A stretch of 64,000 nucleotides of DNA from Azotosporobacter soli. GTDB taxonomy: Bacteria; Bacillota; Negativicutes; SG130. Under the pieces are notes generated by a model, which saw only the letters and a program-made list of their open reading frames with translations, was not told where the DNA came from and did not search any database. Where the stretch lies: positions 62,001 through 126,000 of the forward strand of contig NZ_JAUAOA010000006.1 of NCBI RefSeq assembly GCF_030542965.1, given 5' to 3'. Positions 33,023 through 42,440 of the stretch are shown here, one piece after another. Positions within the stretch are counted from its first letter, which is position 1. Each line of letters begins with the position of its first letter. The translations under genes were made by a program, and so were the position numbers.

Positions 33023-34743
33023 GCTGCCCCCCGAAACGCCCGCACCAACGCGGCATATTTTCCCTGCGCGGCAAGAAGTTGCGCATGACTGCCCTCTTCC
33101 ACCACGCAACCCTTTTCCATAACCAAGATGCGATCGGCCCGTGCGACCGTGTTCATCCGGTGCGCCAGGATCAGCACTGAACGACCTTGCAGCAAACCCT
33201 GCAGCGTTTCTTCGATCCGCTGTTCCTGCTGCGGATCAAGACCGGCGGTCGCTTCATCCAAAATGATCAACCCGGCATCTTGCAGGAAGGCGCGGGCGAG
33301 CGCCACCCTTCGCGCTTCGCCGCCGCTAAGGCTTCGCCCCGCTTCGCCGATCAGCGTGTCGTATCCTTCGTGTAGCCCCTCTGCCAGCTGCGCCAGACCG
33401 GCCGCACGCGCGGCCTCTTCCACTTCGGCGCGGCTGGCCGTTGGTCTGGCTAACGCGATGTTTTCAGCCAGCGACGCCCGCAGTAAGAACGGACTTTGCG
33501 GCACATAGGCCACATTCGCCAACCAGTGCTGGCGCCGAATCGCCGCGAGCGGCAACCCGTTCACCAAGATCTCGCCGCTTTCAGGCCGGTCGAAGGCCAA
33601 AAGCAAACCTGCCAGCGTACTTTTCCCCGCACCGCTGTCGCCGACGAGCGCAAGGCTCTCACCGGCTCGCAGCTTAAAAGAAATCCCCTGCAAAGCTGCG
33701 CCGCGTTGCGCCTCATACTGATAACGCATCTGCCGGACTTCGAGCTCGATGCGCTGCAGCTCGGGTTCCAAATCGCCCTCCTCTTGCCGTCCTGCCGTCT
33801 GTTGCAGACAACCGAAGATCTCGAATGCCGCCGCCTTGCCGGACAAACCGGCATGAAACTGCGCGCCGAGTTGGCGCAGCGGCAAATAAAACTCCGGCGC
33901 CAGCAGCAAGACGAACAAGGCCTGATAAAAATCAAGCCAGCCAAACAAAAGCCGGAGCCCGACCGTCACCGCGACGATCGCGGTGCTGATCGTCGCGGCC
34001 AGTTCCAGGACAAGCGCGGATAAGAAAGCGACACGCAGCACTTCCAGATTGCTCTGGCGAAACCGTGCGCTCAGACGGGCAATCACCGCCGCCTGTTCCT
34101 TGCTGCGCCCAAAGATCTTTAAGATAAACAGGCCCTGCAAGACATCAAAGAAATGTCCGCCGAGCCGGGTCAGCGTCTTCCACTGCTTGCGGCTAAGCGC
34201 TTCGGCCCGTCGCCCGATCAGCAGCATAAAGACCGGAATCAGCGGCGCCGTGATCAAAAGCAGGATCGTACTCGTCGTATCGAGCGGCCCTACGCGCAGC
34301 AGCACGCAAAGCGGCACCAGCACCGCCGTCGCCAGTTGCGGCAGAAAGCGGGAAAAGTACGCTTCCAGATTATCGATCCCCTCCTGCAGCAGCGTGACCC
34401 AGTCGCCTGCCGAACGCGCATTCGCGGCCCAAGGCCCGAACGTCAGCAATCGTTGCAAAAGTTGACGGCGCAGCCGTTCCTTGACGCCGGCCGCCAGATC
34501 GTGCCCCATTTGCTGCACACACCAGCCGTGTCCGCTGCGCAGCAGCATGATTAAAAGCAACCAAGCCAGCCTCGTCTTATTTTCCGCCAGGTAATGCTCG
34601 TGCAAAAATACCTGCTCAATGATTTGCGCAATCAGATCCGCCTGCAAAACGGCCAGCACACCGCCGAGAAAGCTCAAGGCGGCTAAGAAAAAAAAATGCC
34701 TTCGATCCTGCTTCGCTTCACGCAGCAAGTTTGGTTCTATCAT
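33004..34743 (-). CDS. cydD: CydD, cysteine/glutathione exporter half-transporter
   Basis: 579 residues. Six membrane helices (about 20-300) are followed by an ABC domain with Walker A GDSGAGKST, signature LSGGEARRVALARAFL and Walker B LIILDEATAGLD. GGAGGATTGGC precedes the ATG. It overlaps cydC, showing co-translation. The two are the maturation exporter for cytochrome bd, placed 5 kb from cydAB rather than in one operon. Confidence 0.95.
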   Translation of the reverse strand: MIEPNLLREAKQDRRHFFFLAALSFLGGVLAVLQADLIAQIIEQVFLHEHYLAENKTRLAWLLLIMLLRSGHGWCVQQMGHDLAAGVKERLRRQLLQRLLTFGPWAANARSAGDWVTLLQEGIDNLEAYFSRFLPQLATAVLVPLCVLLRVGPLDTTSTILLLITAPLIPVFMLLIGRRAEALSRKQWKTLTRLGGHFFDVLQGLFILKIFGRSKEQAAVIARLSARFRQSNLEVLRVAFLSALVLELAATISTAIVAVTVGLRLLFGWLDFYQALFVLLLAPEFYLPLRQLGAQFHAGLSGKAAAFEIFGCLQQTAGRQEEGDLEPELQRIELEVRQMRYQYEAQRGAALQGISFKLRAGESLALVGDSGAGKSTLAGLLLAFDRPESGEILVNGLPLAAIRRQHWLANVAYVPQSPFLLRASLAENIALARPTASRAEVEEAARAAGLAQLAEGLHEGYDTLIGEAGRSLSGGEARRVALARAFLQDAGLIILDEATAGLDPQQEQRIEETLQGLLQGRSVLILAHRMNTVARADRILVMEKGCVVEEGSHAQLLAAQGKYAALVRAFRGAAWDIGN

Positions 34744-34789
34744 GCCAATCCTCCACTCGCTTCTTCACGTCTTTTATATTCAACAAAAT

Positions 34790-34825
34790 GGCGGCAACCC
34801 CTTTCGGAGTCTGCCGCCGTTTTTA
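34790..34825 (-). terminator. Terminator between amino acid permease and cydD
   Basis: On the minus strand ACGGCGGCA pairs with TGCCGCCAT, followed by TTTTGTTG. Confidence 0.8.
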
Positions 34826-36229
34826 TCAGGCCGTATTGTCGCGTACCATTTCCGCCGCTTTTTCCAGCCGCGCTTCCCGCAGTTTATACCAAAGAAACGG
34901 ACCGAGCAAAAAAGGAATGCCCAGATACAGTGAATTCTGCAGATCCTCGGTGAACGCCATCACGACGAGACAAGCGACCTGCGCCCAGATACCGAAATAT
35001 GTCAGGTAAGGGAACCAAGGCGTACGGAATTTAAGTTGCCGCGCATCGCCGCCCGCTTCTTCCAAACGCCGACGAAATTTAAGCTGACACCAGCAGATGG
35101 ATATCCAGGCAATCGCGCCGGAAAAGCCGGAGAGCGCCAATAAATACGTATAGAGCGTCGAACTGGTATCGATCGTATAAGCCACAACGCCGACCCAGCA
35201 GGCCAGGACGGAAGCGGCGGTCGCGTTCTGCGGCACGCCCTTCGCATTGACGCGGCCGAGAAATTCCGGCGCCATCCCTTCTTTCGAGAGCGCGTAGAGC
35301 GCACGGCTGCAGCCGTAAAGACCGGAATTGGAACAGGAAATCGCCGCGGTCAAGACCACGAAGGAGAAGAGCGCGCCGGCCCACTCCAGGCCGTAGGAAT
35401 TGAGAGCCGCTGCAAAGACGCTCTGTTCCAGGCTGGCCTGACTCCAGGGATAGATGCTGACCAAGAGCAGCATCGGCACCAGGTAGAGCGCTACGATACG
35501 CCAACTGATGCTGCGGATCGCCATCGGAATGCTCTTTTCCGGATTCTTGCTCTCACCGGCCGCCAGTCCAATGATCTCAGAGCCTTGAAAATTGACGAGG
35601 ATCAGAACCATCGTCAACAAGATGGCCCAAGAACCATTCGGCGTAAAGCCGCCGTCGCCAAGCAGAATCGAACTGCCGAGAAACGTATGCTGGCCTAGCA
35701 CGCCGAAAAAGATCAGTCCGCCCAGTACGACGAACATGATCAGCGCGACCACTTTGATCAGCGCCAACCAGAATTCCATTTCACCAAAAGTTTCCACGCA
35801 GGAAAGGTTGATGACCGTGATCATCAAGCCGAATAAGACCGCCCACCACATCGTGCTGATCGCGGGAAAATAACCGTTCATGATGATGCCGCCGGCAATC
35901 ATCTCCGAGGGGACATAGGTGACCCATGTCATCCAGTAGCACCAGCCGACGCCGCAGGCCCAAGCCGGTGAGATATATTCCTTGGCATAGGTGACGAAAG
36001 AACTGCCGAGCGGCACAGCCACTGCCAGTTCCCCCAAACAGAGCATCACGGCGAATACGATCAGGCCGCCAAGCAAATAGGAAAGTACGGACGCCGGTCC
36101 GGCCTTGCTGATCACATAACCCGTCCCAAGAAAATATCCGCTGCCAATGATGCCGCCCAAAGCAATCAACTGCAGATGACGATTTTTCAAACCCCGCACC
36201 AATTCATTTTGTGGGCCGGTCTCTTTCAT
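34826..36229 (-). CDS. APC family amino acid permease
   Basis: 467 residues, 12 membrane helices. It has the AAT signature LVRGLKNRHLQLIALGGIIGSGYFLGTGYVISKAGP near the start and FVVLTAAISCSNSGLYGCSRALYALSKEG in helix 8, close to YbxG/AapA/GabP-type permeases. The substrate is likely an amino acid (perhaps a hydroxy or aliphatic amino acid), taken up with a proton. GGGGGA precedes the ATG at 36229. Promoter: TTGCAT (36358-36353) and TATCAT (36335-36330), 17 bases apart. Confidence 0.9.
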   Translation of the reverse strand: MKETGPQNELVRGLKNRHLQLIALGGIIGSGYFLGTGYVISKAGPASVLSYLLGGLIVFAVMLCLGELAVAVPLGSSFVTYAKEYISPAWACGVGWCYWMTWVTYVPSEMIAGGIIMNGYFPAISTMWWAVLFGLMITVINLSCVETFGEMEFWLALIKVVALIMFVVLGGLIFFGVLGQHTFLGSSILLGDGGFTPNGSWAILLTMVLILVNFQGSEIIGLAAGESKNPEKSIPMAIRSISWRIVALYLVPMLLLVSIYPWSQASLEQSVFAAALNSYGLEWAGALFSFVVLTAAISCSNSGLYGCSRALYALSKEGMAPEFLGRVNAKGVPQNATAASVLACWVGVVAYTIDTSSTLYTYLLALSGFSGAIAWISICWCQLKFRRRLEEAGGDARQLKFRTPWFPYLTYFGIWAQVACLVVMAFTEDLQNSLYLGIPFLLGPFLWYKLREARLEKAAEMVRDNTA

Positions 36230-36329
36230 CTAACATCCCCCTTTGTTTTTCCGCATCCTGAGCACATCTACTATCGTTGCACCGTATCCGGCGATCGTTC
36301 GACTGTTTATATCTTTTCGTCCGCTATTC

Positions 36330-36358
36330 ATGATACGCCGTTCAAGTGTGATATGCAA
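36330..36358 (-). promoter_or_regulatory. Promoter of the amino acid permease gene
   Basis: On the minus strand TTGCAT, a 17-base spacer and TATCAT; about 100 bases ahead of the gene. Confidence 0.5.
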
Positions 36359-36369
36359 GCAAAAATAAT

Positions 36370-37503
36370 TTAAAAACCGAGCCCCGGCGCCGCGAGTTCC
36401 CAGGCATTGTCCTTTTCGCGCCACAGCCATAAACCACCCCATAATCGGCGCGCCGCGTCAAGCGTCAGATAAAGCTCGTTGCCTTTTTTAGCGGCCGCTG
36501 CATAGCTGCCTTCGCAGACCACCTGCCCCGTCGCGGCATTGAACACGATCGTTTTCCCGAGCGCCGCGGCAAGGGGCGCGGCAGGCGCCCAAAGCTGACC
36601 CTGCACGTTTACGATTTGACCGTTCACGTCCTTCCCGTTGACGCGCAGACGATGCAAGCGCGCAAGCATCGTCTGACGTCCGGCAGCAGAAGAAAGAACG
36701 GCCGCCACCTGCGCTTCGCTTAAAAAGCCCTCCACGCCGAGCGCGGCAAGCTGCCGCATGACGTCAAGCACGCTGTTTTCCCCGCCCCGGCAGCCGTAAA
36801 CATCCGGGTAAACGCCGACCGTGATGCGTCCGTCTGCCGCCGCGCTGACCTTCGTCAATTCATAAACGATTCGGACCGGCGTGCCGTAGTCGACCTGCGG
36901 AAAAAGTTCTTCTACATCCGCTTCCTGCATTCTTACGCAGCCGTTTGACACGACGCCGCCAATCTGCCAGGGCGCATTGGTTCCATGAATGCCATACATC
37001 GGCGCAAAGCCAAGCCAGCGATAACCAAGCGGATTATTCGGCCCCGAAGCAACCGGACGGCTGCCTTTCGGCGGATACCACCAGGGATTGACCTCTTTTT
37101 GAAAGACCGTGAACACGCCGACCGGCGTCGGATTGGCCCTGCGTCCAACTGCGACCGGGTAAGTCTTGACCAGTTTGCCGTCCTTGTACCAGTCGAGCGT
37201 CCGGCTGGGGATGTGGACAACTATTTTCTGCCTTGCGCCGACGCTCATCGGCGGCAAAAGAAGCGGCGTCGCCGCCCGCGTTTCCCGCAGCGACAACCCC
37301 GCACTTTCCCTCGTCACACTTGGCGGCGGTGCCGTCTGCGGCTCCCGATGCTGCCAAAACCAAAAGCCGCCTCCGGCCAATAAACCTAAACTAACGACCA
37401 GCCCCAGCAGCAACAGGCGATTCCAAAGGCGCGCGCGGCTAAAACGCTTGCGCCGGGCACGCGTCGCCCGACGCGAAAGATAAAATTCCTCTTCTTCCTG
37501 CAA
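36370..37503 (-). CDS. L,D-transpeptidase with Cu-amine-oxidase-like tail
   Basis: 377 residues if it starts at the TTG (37503), nine bases after AGGAGG. A basic N-terminal segment then one membrane helix (about 29-50, RLLLLGLVVSLGLLAGGGFW) anchors it, with the YkuD domain (about 92-210) outside. The active-site motif is HGTNAPWQIGGVVSNGCVRM, with catalytic Cys about residue 189. The tail (about 285-377, NGKDVNGQIVNVQGQLWAPAAPLAAALG) is like the copper amine oxidase N-terminal stalk domain. It probably cross-links or anchors peptidoglycan. An earlier GTG in frame (37557) lacks a ribosome site. Confidence 0.85.
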   Translation of the reverse strand: MQEEEEFYLSRRATRARRKRFSRARLWNRLLLLGLVVSLGLLAGGGFWFWQHREPQTAPPPSVTRESAGLSLRETRAATPLLLPPMSVGARQKIVVHIPSRTLDWYKDGKLVKTYPVAVGRRANPTPVGVFTVFQKEVNPWWYPPKGSRPVASGPNNPLGYRWLGFAPMYGIHGTNAPWQIGGVVSNGCVRMQEADVEELFPQVDYGTPVRIVYELTKVSAAADGRITVGVYPDVYGCRGGENSVLDVMRQLAALGVEGFLSEAQVAAVLSSAAGRQTMLARLHRLRVNGKDVNGQIVNVQGQLWAPAAPLAAALGKTIVFNAATGQVVCEGSYAAAAKKGNELYLTLDAARRLWGGLWLWREKDNAWELAAPGLGF

Positions 37504-37589
37504 GTCCGCTGCCCTCCTTTTTCCTGCACTTCTGCTTACCCCTATTCGCCGACGCACGCCCGCCTTCCTGCAATGGACGTCCGAATCGA

Positions 37590-37632
37590 AAAGAAGAGCC
37601 TATCTCTGTATTCGAGACAGGCCCTTCTTCTG
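37590..37632 (-). terminator. Terminator of the Dcu transporter gene
   Basis: AAGAAGAGCCTATCTC pairs (with bulges) with GAGACAGGCCCTTCTT around TGTATTC, between the stop at 37634 and the L,D-transpeptidase start. Confidence 0.65.
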
Positions 37633-37633
37633 A

Positions 37634-38980
37634 CTACAGTAATATCTTAGAGAGCAGGAAACCGGTCGCACAGCCGGTTGCGACGCCGATCAAACCCGGG
37701 ATGATAAAGCTATGATTGATGATGAACTTTCCAATGCGCGTCGTGCCGGAACGGTCAAAACCGATGCAGGCCAGATCGCTCGGGTACGTCGGCAGTACGA
37801 AATAACCGTACGCCGCCGGGAAAAAGGCCACCATAATTTTGGGGTCAACGCCCAGGCTGATGCCCATCGGCGCAATCGCAGCCAACGCGGCCGCCTGGCT
37901 GTTAACCAGTTTCGATACCAAGAACAAGACGATTGCATACGTCCACGGCTTTGTCGCCACGACGCCAGCCAAGACTTCTTTTAACAGCTTAAAATGTGAT
38001 TCAAAGAAAGTGTCCGCCATCCAGGCTACGCCGAAGACGGAAATAACCGCGACCATGCCGGCCTTGAAGATCGCCCCGTTCGGTACTTCCCGCGGCACGA
38101 CCTTGCAGGCCATCAAGATGACGGCGCCGGCAATCAGCATCAGCATCTGAATCACGAGATTCATCGAGAGCGGTTGAATCTTGCCGGGCGGTCCGAAATG
38201 CGGCCGCAGATCGGCAAACGCGCCAAGCACGACGACCACCGCGATCGTGGCAAAGAAAATGCCGGTCGCCCAGTACGCTTCCTTAGGGAACACTTTGTTC
38301 AATAAAGTATTCTCCGTGCCGCCGTAAATATATTCCTTCAGTTCCGCATCCTTCAGTTTTTCCTGGAACTCTTCATCCTTGTCCAGATCTTTGCCGCGCC
38401 GCAGACTCCAAAGCGCCGCCATTAAAACACCGGCAAACGATGCCGGAACCGCAACAGAGAGCAGTTCCAAAAGGCCGATCGCCTTGCCGAAACCGTGCGC
38501 CTGCGCCAAAATCGTAACCATCGAGACGACCGCGACCGATACCGGCGACGCGCAAATCCCCATCTGCGATGCTACCGAAGCGACCGCCATCGGTCGTTCC
38601 GGTCGGATGTTCTTATTGATTGCAATGTCATAAATAATCGGAAACATCGTATAAACGACATGGCCCGTACCACACAAAAACGTCAGCGTCCAGGTCGTAA
38701 CCGGCGCTAAAATCGTGATGTACGATGGATGTTTGCGCAGTAAGCGTTCCGCAAACTGCATCATGACATTAAGACCGCCTGCCGTTTGCAGCACCGAAGC
38801 ACAGGCAATAACCGACATAATCGTCAGCATTACGTCTACCGGCGGTTTTCCCGGTTGAAGACCAAAACCAAAAGAAAGAATAAACAACCCGATGCCGCTG
38901 ATCAGTCCAAGCCCCATGCCGCCGAAGCGCGTGCCCAGCAATAGGCAGGCCAGAATCACGATAAACTCTAATATAAGCAT
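37634..38980 (-). CDS. Anaerobic C4-dicarboxylate transporter (DcuA/DcuB family)
   Basis: 448 residues, about 11 membrane helices. It opens [38 protein letters not shown] and contains [26 protein letters not shown] near 130 and [29 protein letters not shown] near 405, all typical of DcuA/DcuB. It should exchange fumarate, malate, aspartate or succinate across the inner membrane under anaerobic conditions. The region upstream (39009-39112) contains strong inverted repeats. GGAGG lies 13 bases before the ATG. Confidence 0.95.
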   Translation of the reverse strand: [448 protein letters not shown]

Positions 38981-39008
38981 GATAAGTATGAATCCTCCTT
39001 CGCAAATC

Positions 39009-39112
39009 CATTAGGCATCTATTTGTACCAAACGTTTGCCTAATGATAGCGCGAAAATTCACATGCTTCCACGTTTTTTAAGTTTTTTAAACGTTACTGT
39101 TCATAAACAGTA
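39009..39112. promoter_or_regulatory. Palindromes upstream of the Dcu gene
   Basis: Three elements lie in 39009-39112. CATTAGGCA (39009-39017) and TGCCTAATG (39037-39045) form a perfect inverted repeat, which encloses CAAACGTTTG, a perfect 10-base palindrome (39029-39038). A further perfect palindrome ACTGTT-CATA-AACAGT lies at 39096-39111. They stand 30-130 bases before the gene and look like regulator sites, or for the first a leader hairpin. I could not assign a regulator. Confidence 0.5.
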
Positions 39113-39152
39113 TTTTAATGTTCGCGTAAGACGAGCATTAATTGTGCGTCCT

Positions 39153-39422
39153 TTACGAGACGCCTTGTTTGTAGCAGCCCTGCGCAAGTGCGCTGTACAA
39201 TTGTCGCATACGCCGGCTGTCCTGACGCTGCGTCAGATACTCGACGAAATGCAGCGGCCGCTGGTTGGCATCGCGCGCCGTCAGGCCGACTAAGATGCCG
39301 CTCGCCACTAAAAAATCCATACTGCAAAACAGAGGGTATGCGTCCTCGAATCGCCCTGCCAAAACAGCTTGTTTAAACAGTTCCTTCACGCTACTCAACC
39401 TTTCACTTTCGATTTTGCCCAT
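39153..39422 (-). CDS. Short hypothetical protein
   Basis: 89 residues from an ATG at 39422 or fewer from a later GTG (GTGAAGGAACTG) after AAAGGTT. The sequence VKELFKQAVLAGRFEDAYPLFCSMDFLVASGILVGL looks helical with a hydrophobic patch. No relative known to me. It might be a small regulatory peptide of the neighbouring carrier, but this is only a guess. Confidence 0.4.
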   Translation of the reverse strand: MGKIESERLSSVKELFKQAVLAGRFEDAYPLFCSMDFLVASGILVGLTARDANQRPLHFVEYLTQRQDSRRMRQLYSALAQGCYKQGVS

Positions 39423-39570
39423 CCGCGCAGCCGATGAACACTCGTTTCAGATGAAAGATTTCTCTTTTTTCTTGCATTCCCCTGCTCCATTTTTTCATTT
39501 TTCTTCAAACTTCGCTTTATGTAAGTTTCTTTTGCTTTTTCGTTATCTGCCGCTTAAAAAACTAAAAGAA

Positions 39571-39606
39571 AAACCGCTGCAACAGTGTTACGCTGTGCAG
39601 CGGTTT
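39571..39606 (-). terminator. cydAB terminator
   Basis: AAACCGCTGCA and TGCAGCGGTTT flank a 14-base loop; on the minus strand TTCTTTTAG follows. It sits right after cydB. Confidence 0.88.
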
Positions 39607-39611
39607 GCTCT

Positions 39612-40619
39612 TTAATATTCCAGATGCTTGGCGGTGACCCGTTTGCGGAAGATCCAGTAACTCCAGCCCTGGTAAATCAAGACGATCGGCACCATCAGCG
39701 CCGCCGCCCAGGTCATCAAGGACAGCGTATACGGTGTAGAGGACGCATTGTAAATCGTCAGGCTCCAGTTCGGATTGAGACTAGAGACCATCAGGCGCGG
39801 GAACAATCCGGCAAAGACCGCCAATGTCGTCAGGATGATCGCGCCGCCGCTGGCGACAAAGCCGATGCCCGGCCGATCCACCCAACTGCCGATATAGCCG
39901 ACGAGGAAAACCGCGACTGCGCCCCAGAGCGCCGCAGCAGCCAAGGTACTTTGGAAGAGGTCGGTATTCGAGTAACCCAAGACGACCCAGCTCAAAAACA
40001 CCACGGCGGTCAGCACGCCAATGCGTCTTGCCGCAGCAATGACCCGCGTTACTAGCGGTCCTTCTTCCAGCTTAAGGCTTAAGAAGAGTGCGCCGTGAAA
40101 GAGGAAGACCAGAAGAAAAGCGGCTCCCCCCAGCAACGTGTACGGATTCAGTAAATCAAAGAAAGTCCCCACATATTGCATCTTCGCATTGATCGGCACC
40201 CCTTTGATCAGATTGGAAACCGCGACGCCCCAAAGCAACGCCGGCACGGCGCTGCCGATGAAAATGCACCAGTCCCAGCAGCTGCGCCAGACAGGATTCT
40301 CATCCTTGCTGCGGAACTCGAACGCCACGCCGCGCAGGATCAGCGCCAGCAGCATCAAAAAGAGCGCCAGGTAAAAACCGCTGAAAAGCGTCGCATAGAC
40401 GTGTGGAAACGCGGCGAACAGCGCTCCGCCAGCCGTGATCATCCACACTTCATTGCCATCCCAGACCGGTCCGATGGTGTTGATCACCATGCGCCGCTCG
40501 ACGTCATTCTTGCCGATGAACGGCAAGAGCATCCCGACGCCATAATCAAAACCTTCCAAGAAAAAGAAACCTGTAAACAGAACGCCCACCAAGATGAACC
40601 AAATGATGTTCAGTTCCAT
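39612..40619 (-). CDS. cydB: Cytochrome bd ubiquinol oxidase subunit II
   Basis: 335 residues with eight membrane helices. It begins ELNIIWFILVGVLFTGFFFLEGFDYGVGMLLPFIGKND and contains RRMVINTIGPVWDGNEVW near 42-60, both diagnostic of CydB. It forms the oxygen-reducing bd oxidase with CydA, using menaquinol or ubiquinol. It starts 10 bases before the end of cydA, after AAGGAGG. Confidence 0.97.
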   Translation of the reverse strand: MELNIIWFILVGVLFTGFFFLEGFDYGVGMLLPFIGKNDVERRMVINTIGPVWDGNEVWMITAGGALFAAFPHVYATLFSGFYLALFLMLLALILRGVAFEFRSKDENPVWRSCWDWCIFIGSAVPALLWGVAVSNLIKGVPINAKMQYVGTFFDLLNPYTLLGGAAFLLVFLFHGALFLSLKLEEGPLVTRVIAAARRIGVLTAVVFLSWVVLGYSNTDLFQSTLAAAALWGAVAVFLVGYIGSWVDRPGIGFVASGGAIILTTLAVFAGLFPRLMVSSLNPNWSLTIYNASSTPYTLSLMTWAAALMVPIVLIYQGWSYWIFRKRVTAKHLEY

Positions 40620-41992
40620 AATACCGCCTCCTTCTCTTCCGGCACTACCGCTGCAGCAGCATCATCCGGCCCTTTTAAGATGAACTTGCGCGTCAGATAT
40701 ACGGCCGCCATTGCCAACACGCCGTAAATCAACGTAAAACCGATCATCGAAAACCAGATTTCCGCACTGGTCACATTCGTGGAAGCCGCCTGGCTGACTT
40801 TTTGCAAACCGACGACTATCCAAGGCTGGCGTCCCGCTTCAGTGACAAACCAGCCGCAGGAATTTGCCAGGTACGGCAGCGGCAGACTCCAAAGCATGAT
40901 CTTCAAGTAAAGCGGCGTTTCGGCCAATTTATTGCGATACCAAAGCCACAGACCGCTTGCACCGAGCAGGATCATCAGCACGCCCGCTCCAGCCATGATT
41001 CTAAAGCTCCAGAAAAGAGGCGTCACCTGCGGAATGTAGTTGCCCGGCCCGTATTTTTGTTCCGAAAGCAATTGCATTTCCTTTATTCCTTTGATTTCAC
41101 CGGAGGGCTTGTCGTAGACCAACAGCGAGAGAAAGGCAGGAACATTGATTTCAAACGTGTTTTTTTGCGCCTGTTCGTCAATCACAGCCACAATGCCGAA
41201 CGGCGCCGGATCGGCCGATTCCCAAAGCGCTTCGATCGCCGCCAGTTTCATCGGTTGCTGCTTGCCGACATATTGCGCCTGCAAGTGGCCGCTCGCAGCG
41301 GTTGCCAATGCCGCAACCAGCAGACAGGTCAGACTGATCTGCATCGACGCTTTCGCCAAATCCTGGTAGCGTCCCTTCAGAAGGTAATATGCGCTAATCG
41401 CGCTGATAAAGATACCGGCGGTAACAAGTCCCGCCAACAGCGTGTGCGGAAATTGTCCCCAAACATATTTATTGGTAAGCAGCGCGGTAAAATCAACCAT
41501 TTCGGCACGGCCATTTTGAATGACATAGCCGGCCGGCGATTGCATGAACGAGTTGGCGACCAGAATCCAAAAAGCCGAGAGATTGCTGCCAAACGCCACC
41601 AGCCAGATGCAGGCGGCATGCAGACGCGGCGACAGCCGATCCCAGCCAAAGATCCACAGGCCAAGGAACGTCGATTCAAGAAAAAAGGCCGTCAGTGCTT
41701 CGAGTGCGAGCGGCGCGCCGAAAATATCGCCCATGAAGCGCGAATACTCCGCCCAGTTCATGCCGAAATGGAACTCCTGAACAATCCCCGTCACGACCCC
41801 CATCGCGAAATTCACTAAAAACAGTTTGCCCCAAAATTGCGTCATTTTCTTGTACAACGGGTTTCCGGTCCGGACATACATCGTTTCCATAATGGCCAGC
41901 AGAATCGACAACCCCAAGGTAAGGGGGACAAAAAGAAAATGGTACGTTGATGTGATGCCGAACTGCCAGCGAGCCAATAACACTTCACTCAT
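40610..41992 (-). CDS. cydA: Cytochrome bd ubiquinol oxidase subunit I
   Basis: 460 residues from the ATG at 41992; a longer reading would start 48 bases upstream inside rrf2. It has the short Q-loop form (Firmicute-like, against about 520 in E. coli). LARWQFGITSTYHFLFVPLTLGLS holds the haem ligand His near residue 19-20; the Q-loop near LLVYDKPSGEIKGIKEMQLLSEQKYGPGNYIPQVT. Its ATG overlaps the rrf2 stop by 8 bases, coupling translation. This is the only terminal oxidase in the window, for oxygen removal in an anaerobe. Confidence 0.97.
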   Translation of the reverse strand: MSEVLLARWQFGITSTYHFLFVPLTLGLSILLAIMETMYVRTGNPLYKKMTQFWGKLFLVNFAMGVVTGIVQEFHFGMNWAEYSRFMGDIFGAPLALEALTAFFLESTFLGLWIFGWDRLSPRLHAACIWLVAFGSNLSAFWILVANSFMQSPAGYVIQNGRAEMVDFTALLTNKYVWGQFPHTLLAGLVTAGIFISAISAYYLLKGRYQDLAKASMQISLTCLLVAALATAASGHLQAQYVGKQQPMKLAAIEALWESADPAPFGIVAVIDEQAQKNTFEINVPAFLSLLVYDKPSGEIKGIKEMQLLSEQKYGPGNYIPQVTPLFWSFRIMAGAGVLMILLGASGLWLWYRNKLAETPLYLKIMLWSLPLPYLANSCGWFVTEAGRQPWIVVGLQKVSQAASTNVTSAEIWFSMIGFTLIYGVLAMAAVYLTRKFILKGPDDAAAAVVPEEKEAVLWN

Positions 41993-42425
41993 CCTTGTTT
42001 TCCTCCTTTTTTGCCATTTCTTCCGCCGCGAGGCGGTCAAACGTCACTGCCGTCAAACCGTCGAGCAGCGTTTGCTGCACTCGATCGAGCGCTCGATGCA
42101 CGGAACAATGATTCGCGCACTGTCGACTGCATTCCGCCGTATCTTCCAGACAGCGCTGGATGGACACCGGCCCCTCCATCGCAGTCACGACGTCAAGCAA
42201 ACTGATTTCCTGCGGCGCTTTCAGTAATGCAAAGCCGCCTTCGATGCCGCGATACGATCGCGTCAGACCCGCTAAGGTCAGTTGTCGCATGATTTTTTGC
42301 AGGAAACGAACCGGAATTCTTTGTTCCTGAGCAATCACTTGCCCGCTGATAATGCTGCCCGGAGGCCGGCAACTCAGATAAAGTACGACGCGAAAACCAT
42401 AGTCCGTCGCCTGATTCAATTGCAT
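41985..42425 (-). CDS. Rrf2 family regulator with Cys-rich Fe-S site
   Basis: 146 residues. A winged helix (about 5-65, ISGQVIAQEQRIPVRFLQKIMRQLTLAGL) is followed by four Cys: C92, C99, C103 and C107, likely an Fe-S cluster site. Rrf2 members such as IscR, NsrR and RsrR use this to sense O2, NO, iron or redox state. As the first gene of rrf2-cydA-cydB with an operator at the start site, it is probably a repressor of its own operon, lifted by oxygen or NO. Which signal is not shown. Confidence 0.9.
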   Translation of the reverse strand: MQLNQATDYGFRVVLYLSCRPPGSIISGQVIAQEQRIPVRFLQKIMRQLTLAGLTRSYRGIEGGFALLKAPQEISLLDVVTAMEGPVSIQRCLEDTAECSRQCANHCSVHRALDRVQQTLLDGLTAVTFDRLAAEEMAKKEENKDE

Positions 42426-42440
42426 GCTCTACCCCTTTTC

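Noticed and set aside
33023-33109. Upstream extension of cydC
   Set aside because: The extra 29 residues are Arg/Cys/Gly-rich and overlap cydD; the ATG at 33022 has a GGGGGG site and matches CydC starts.
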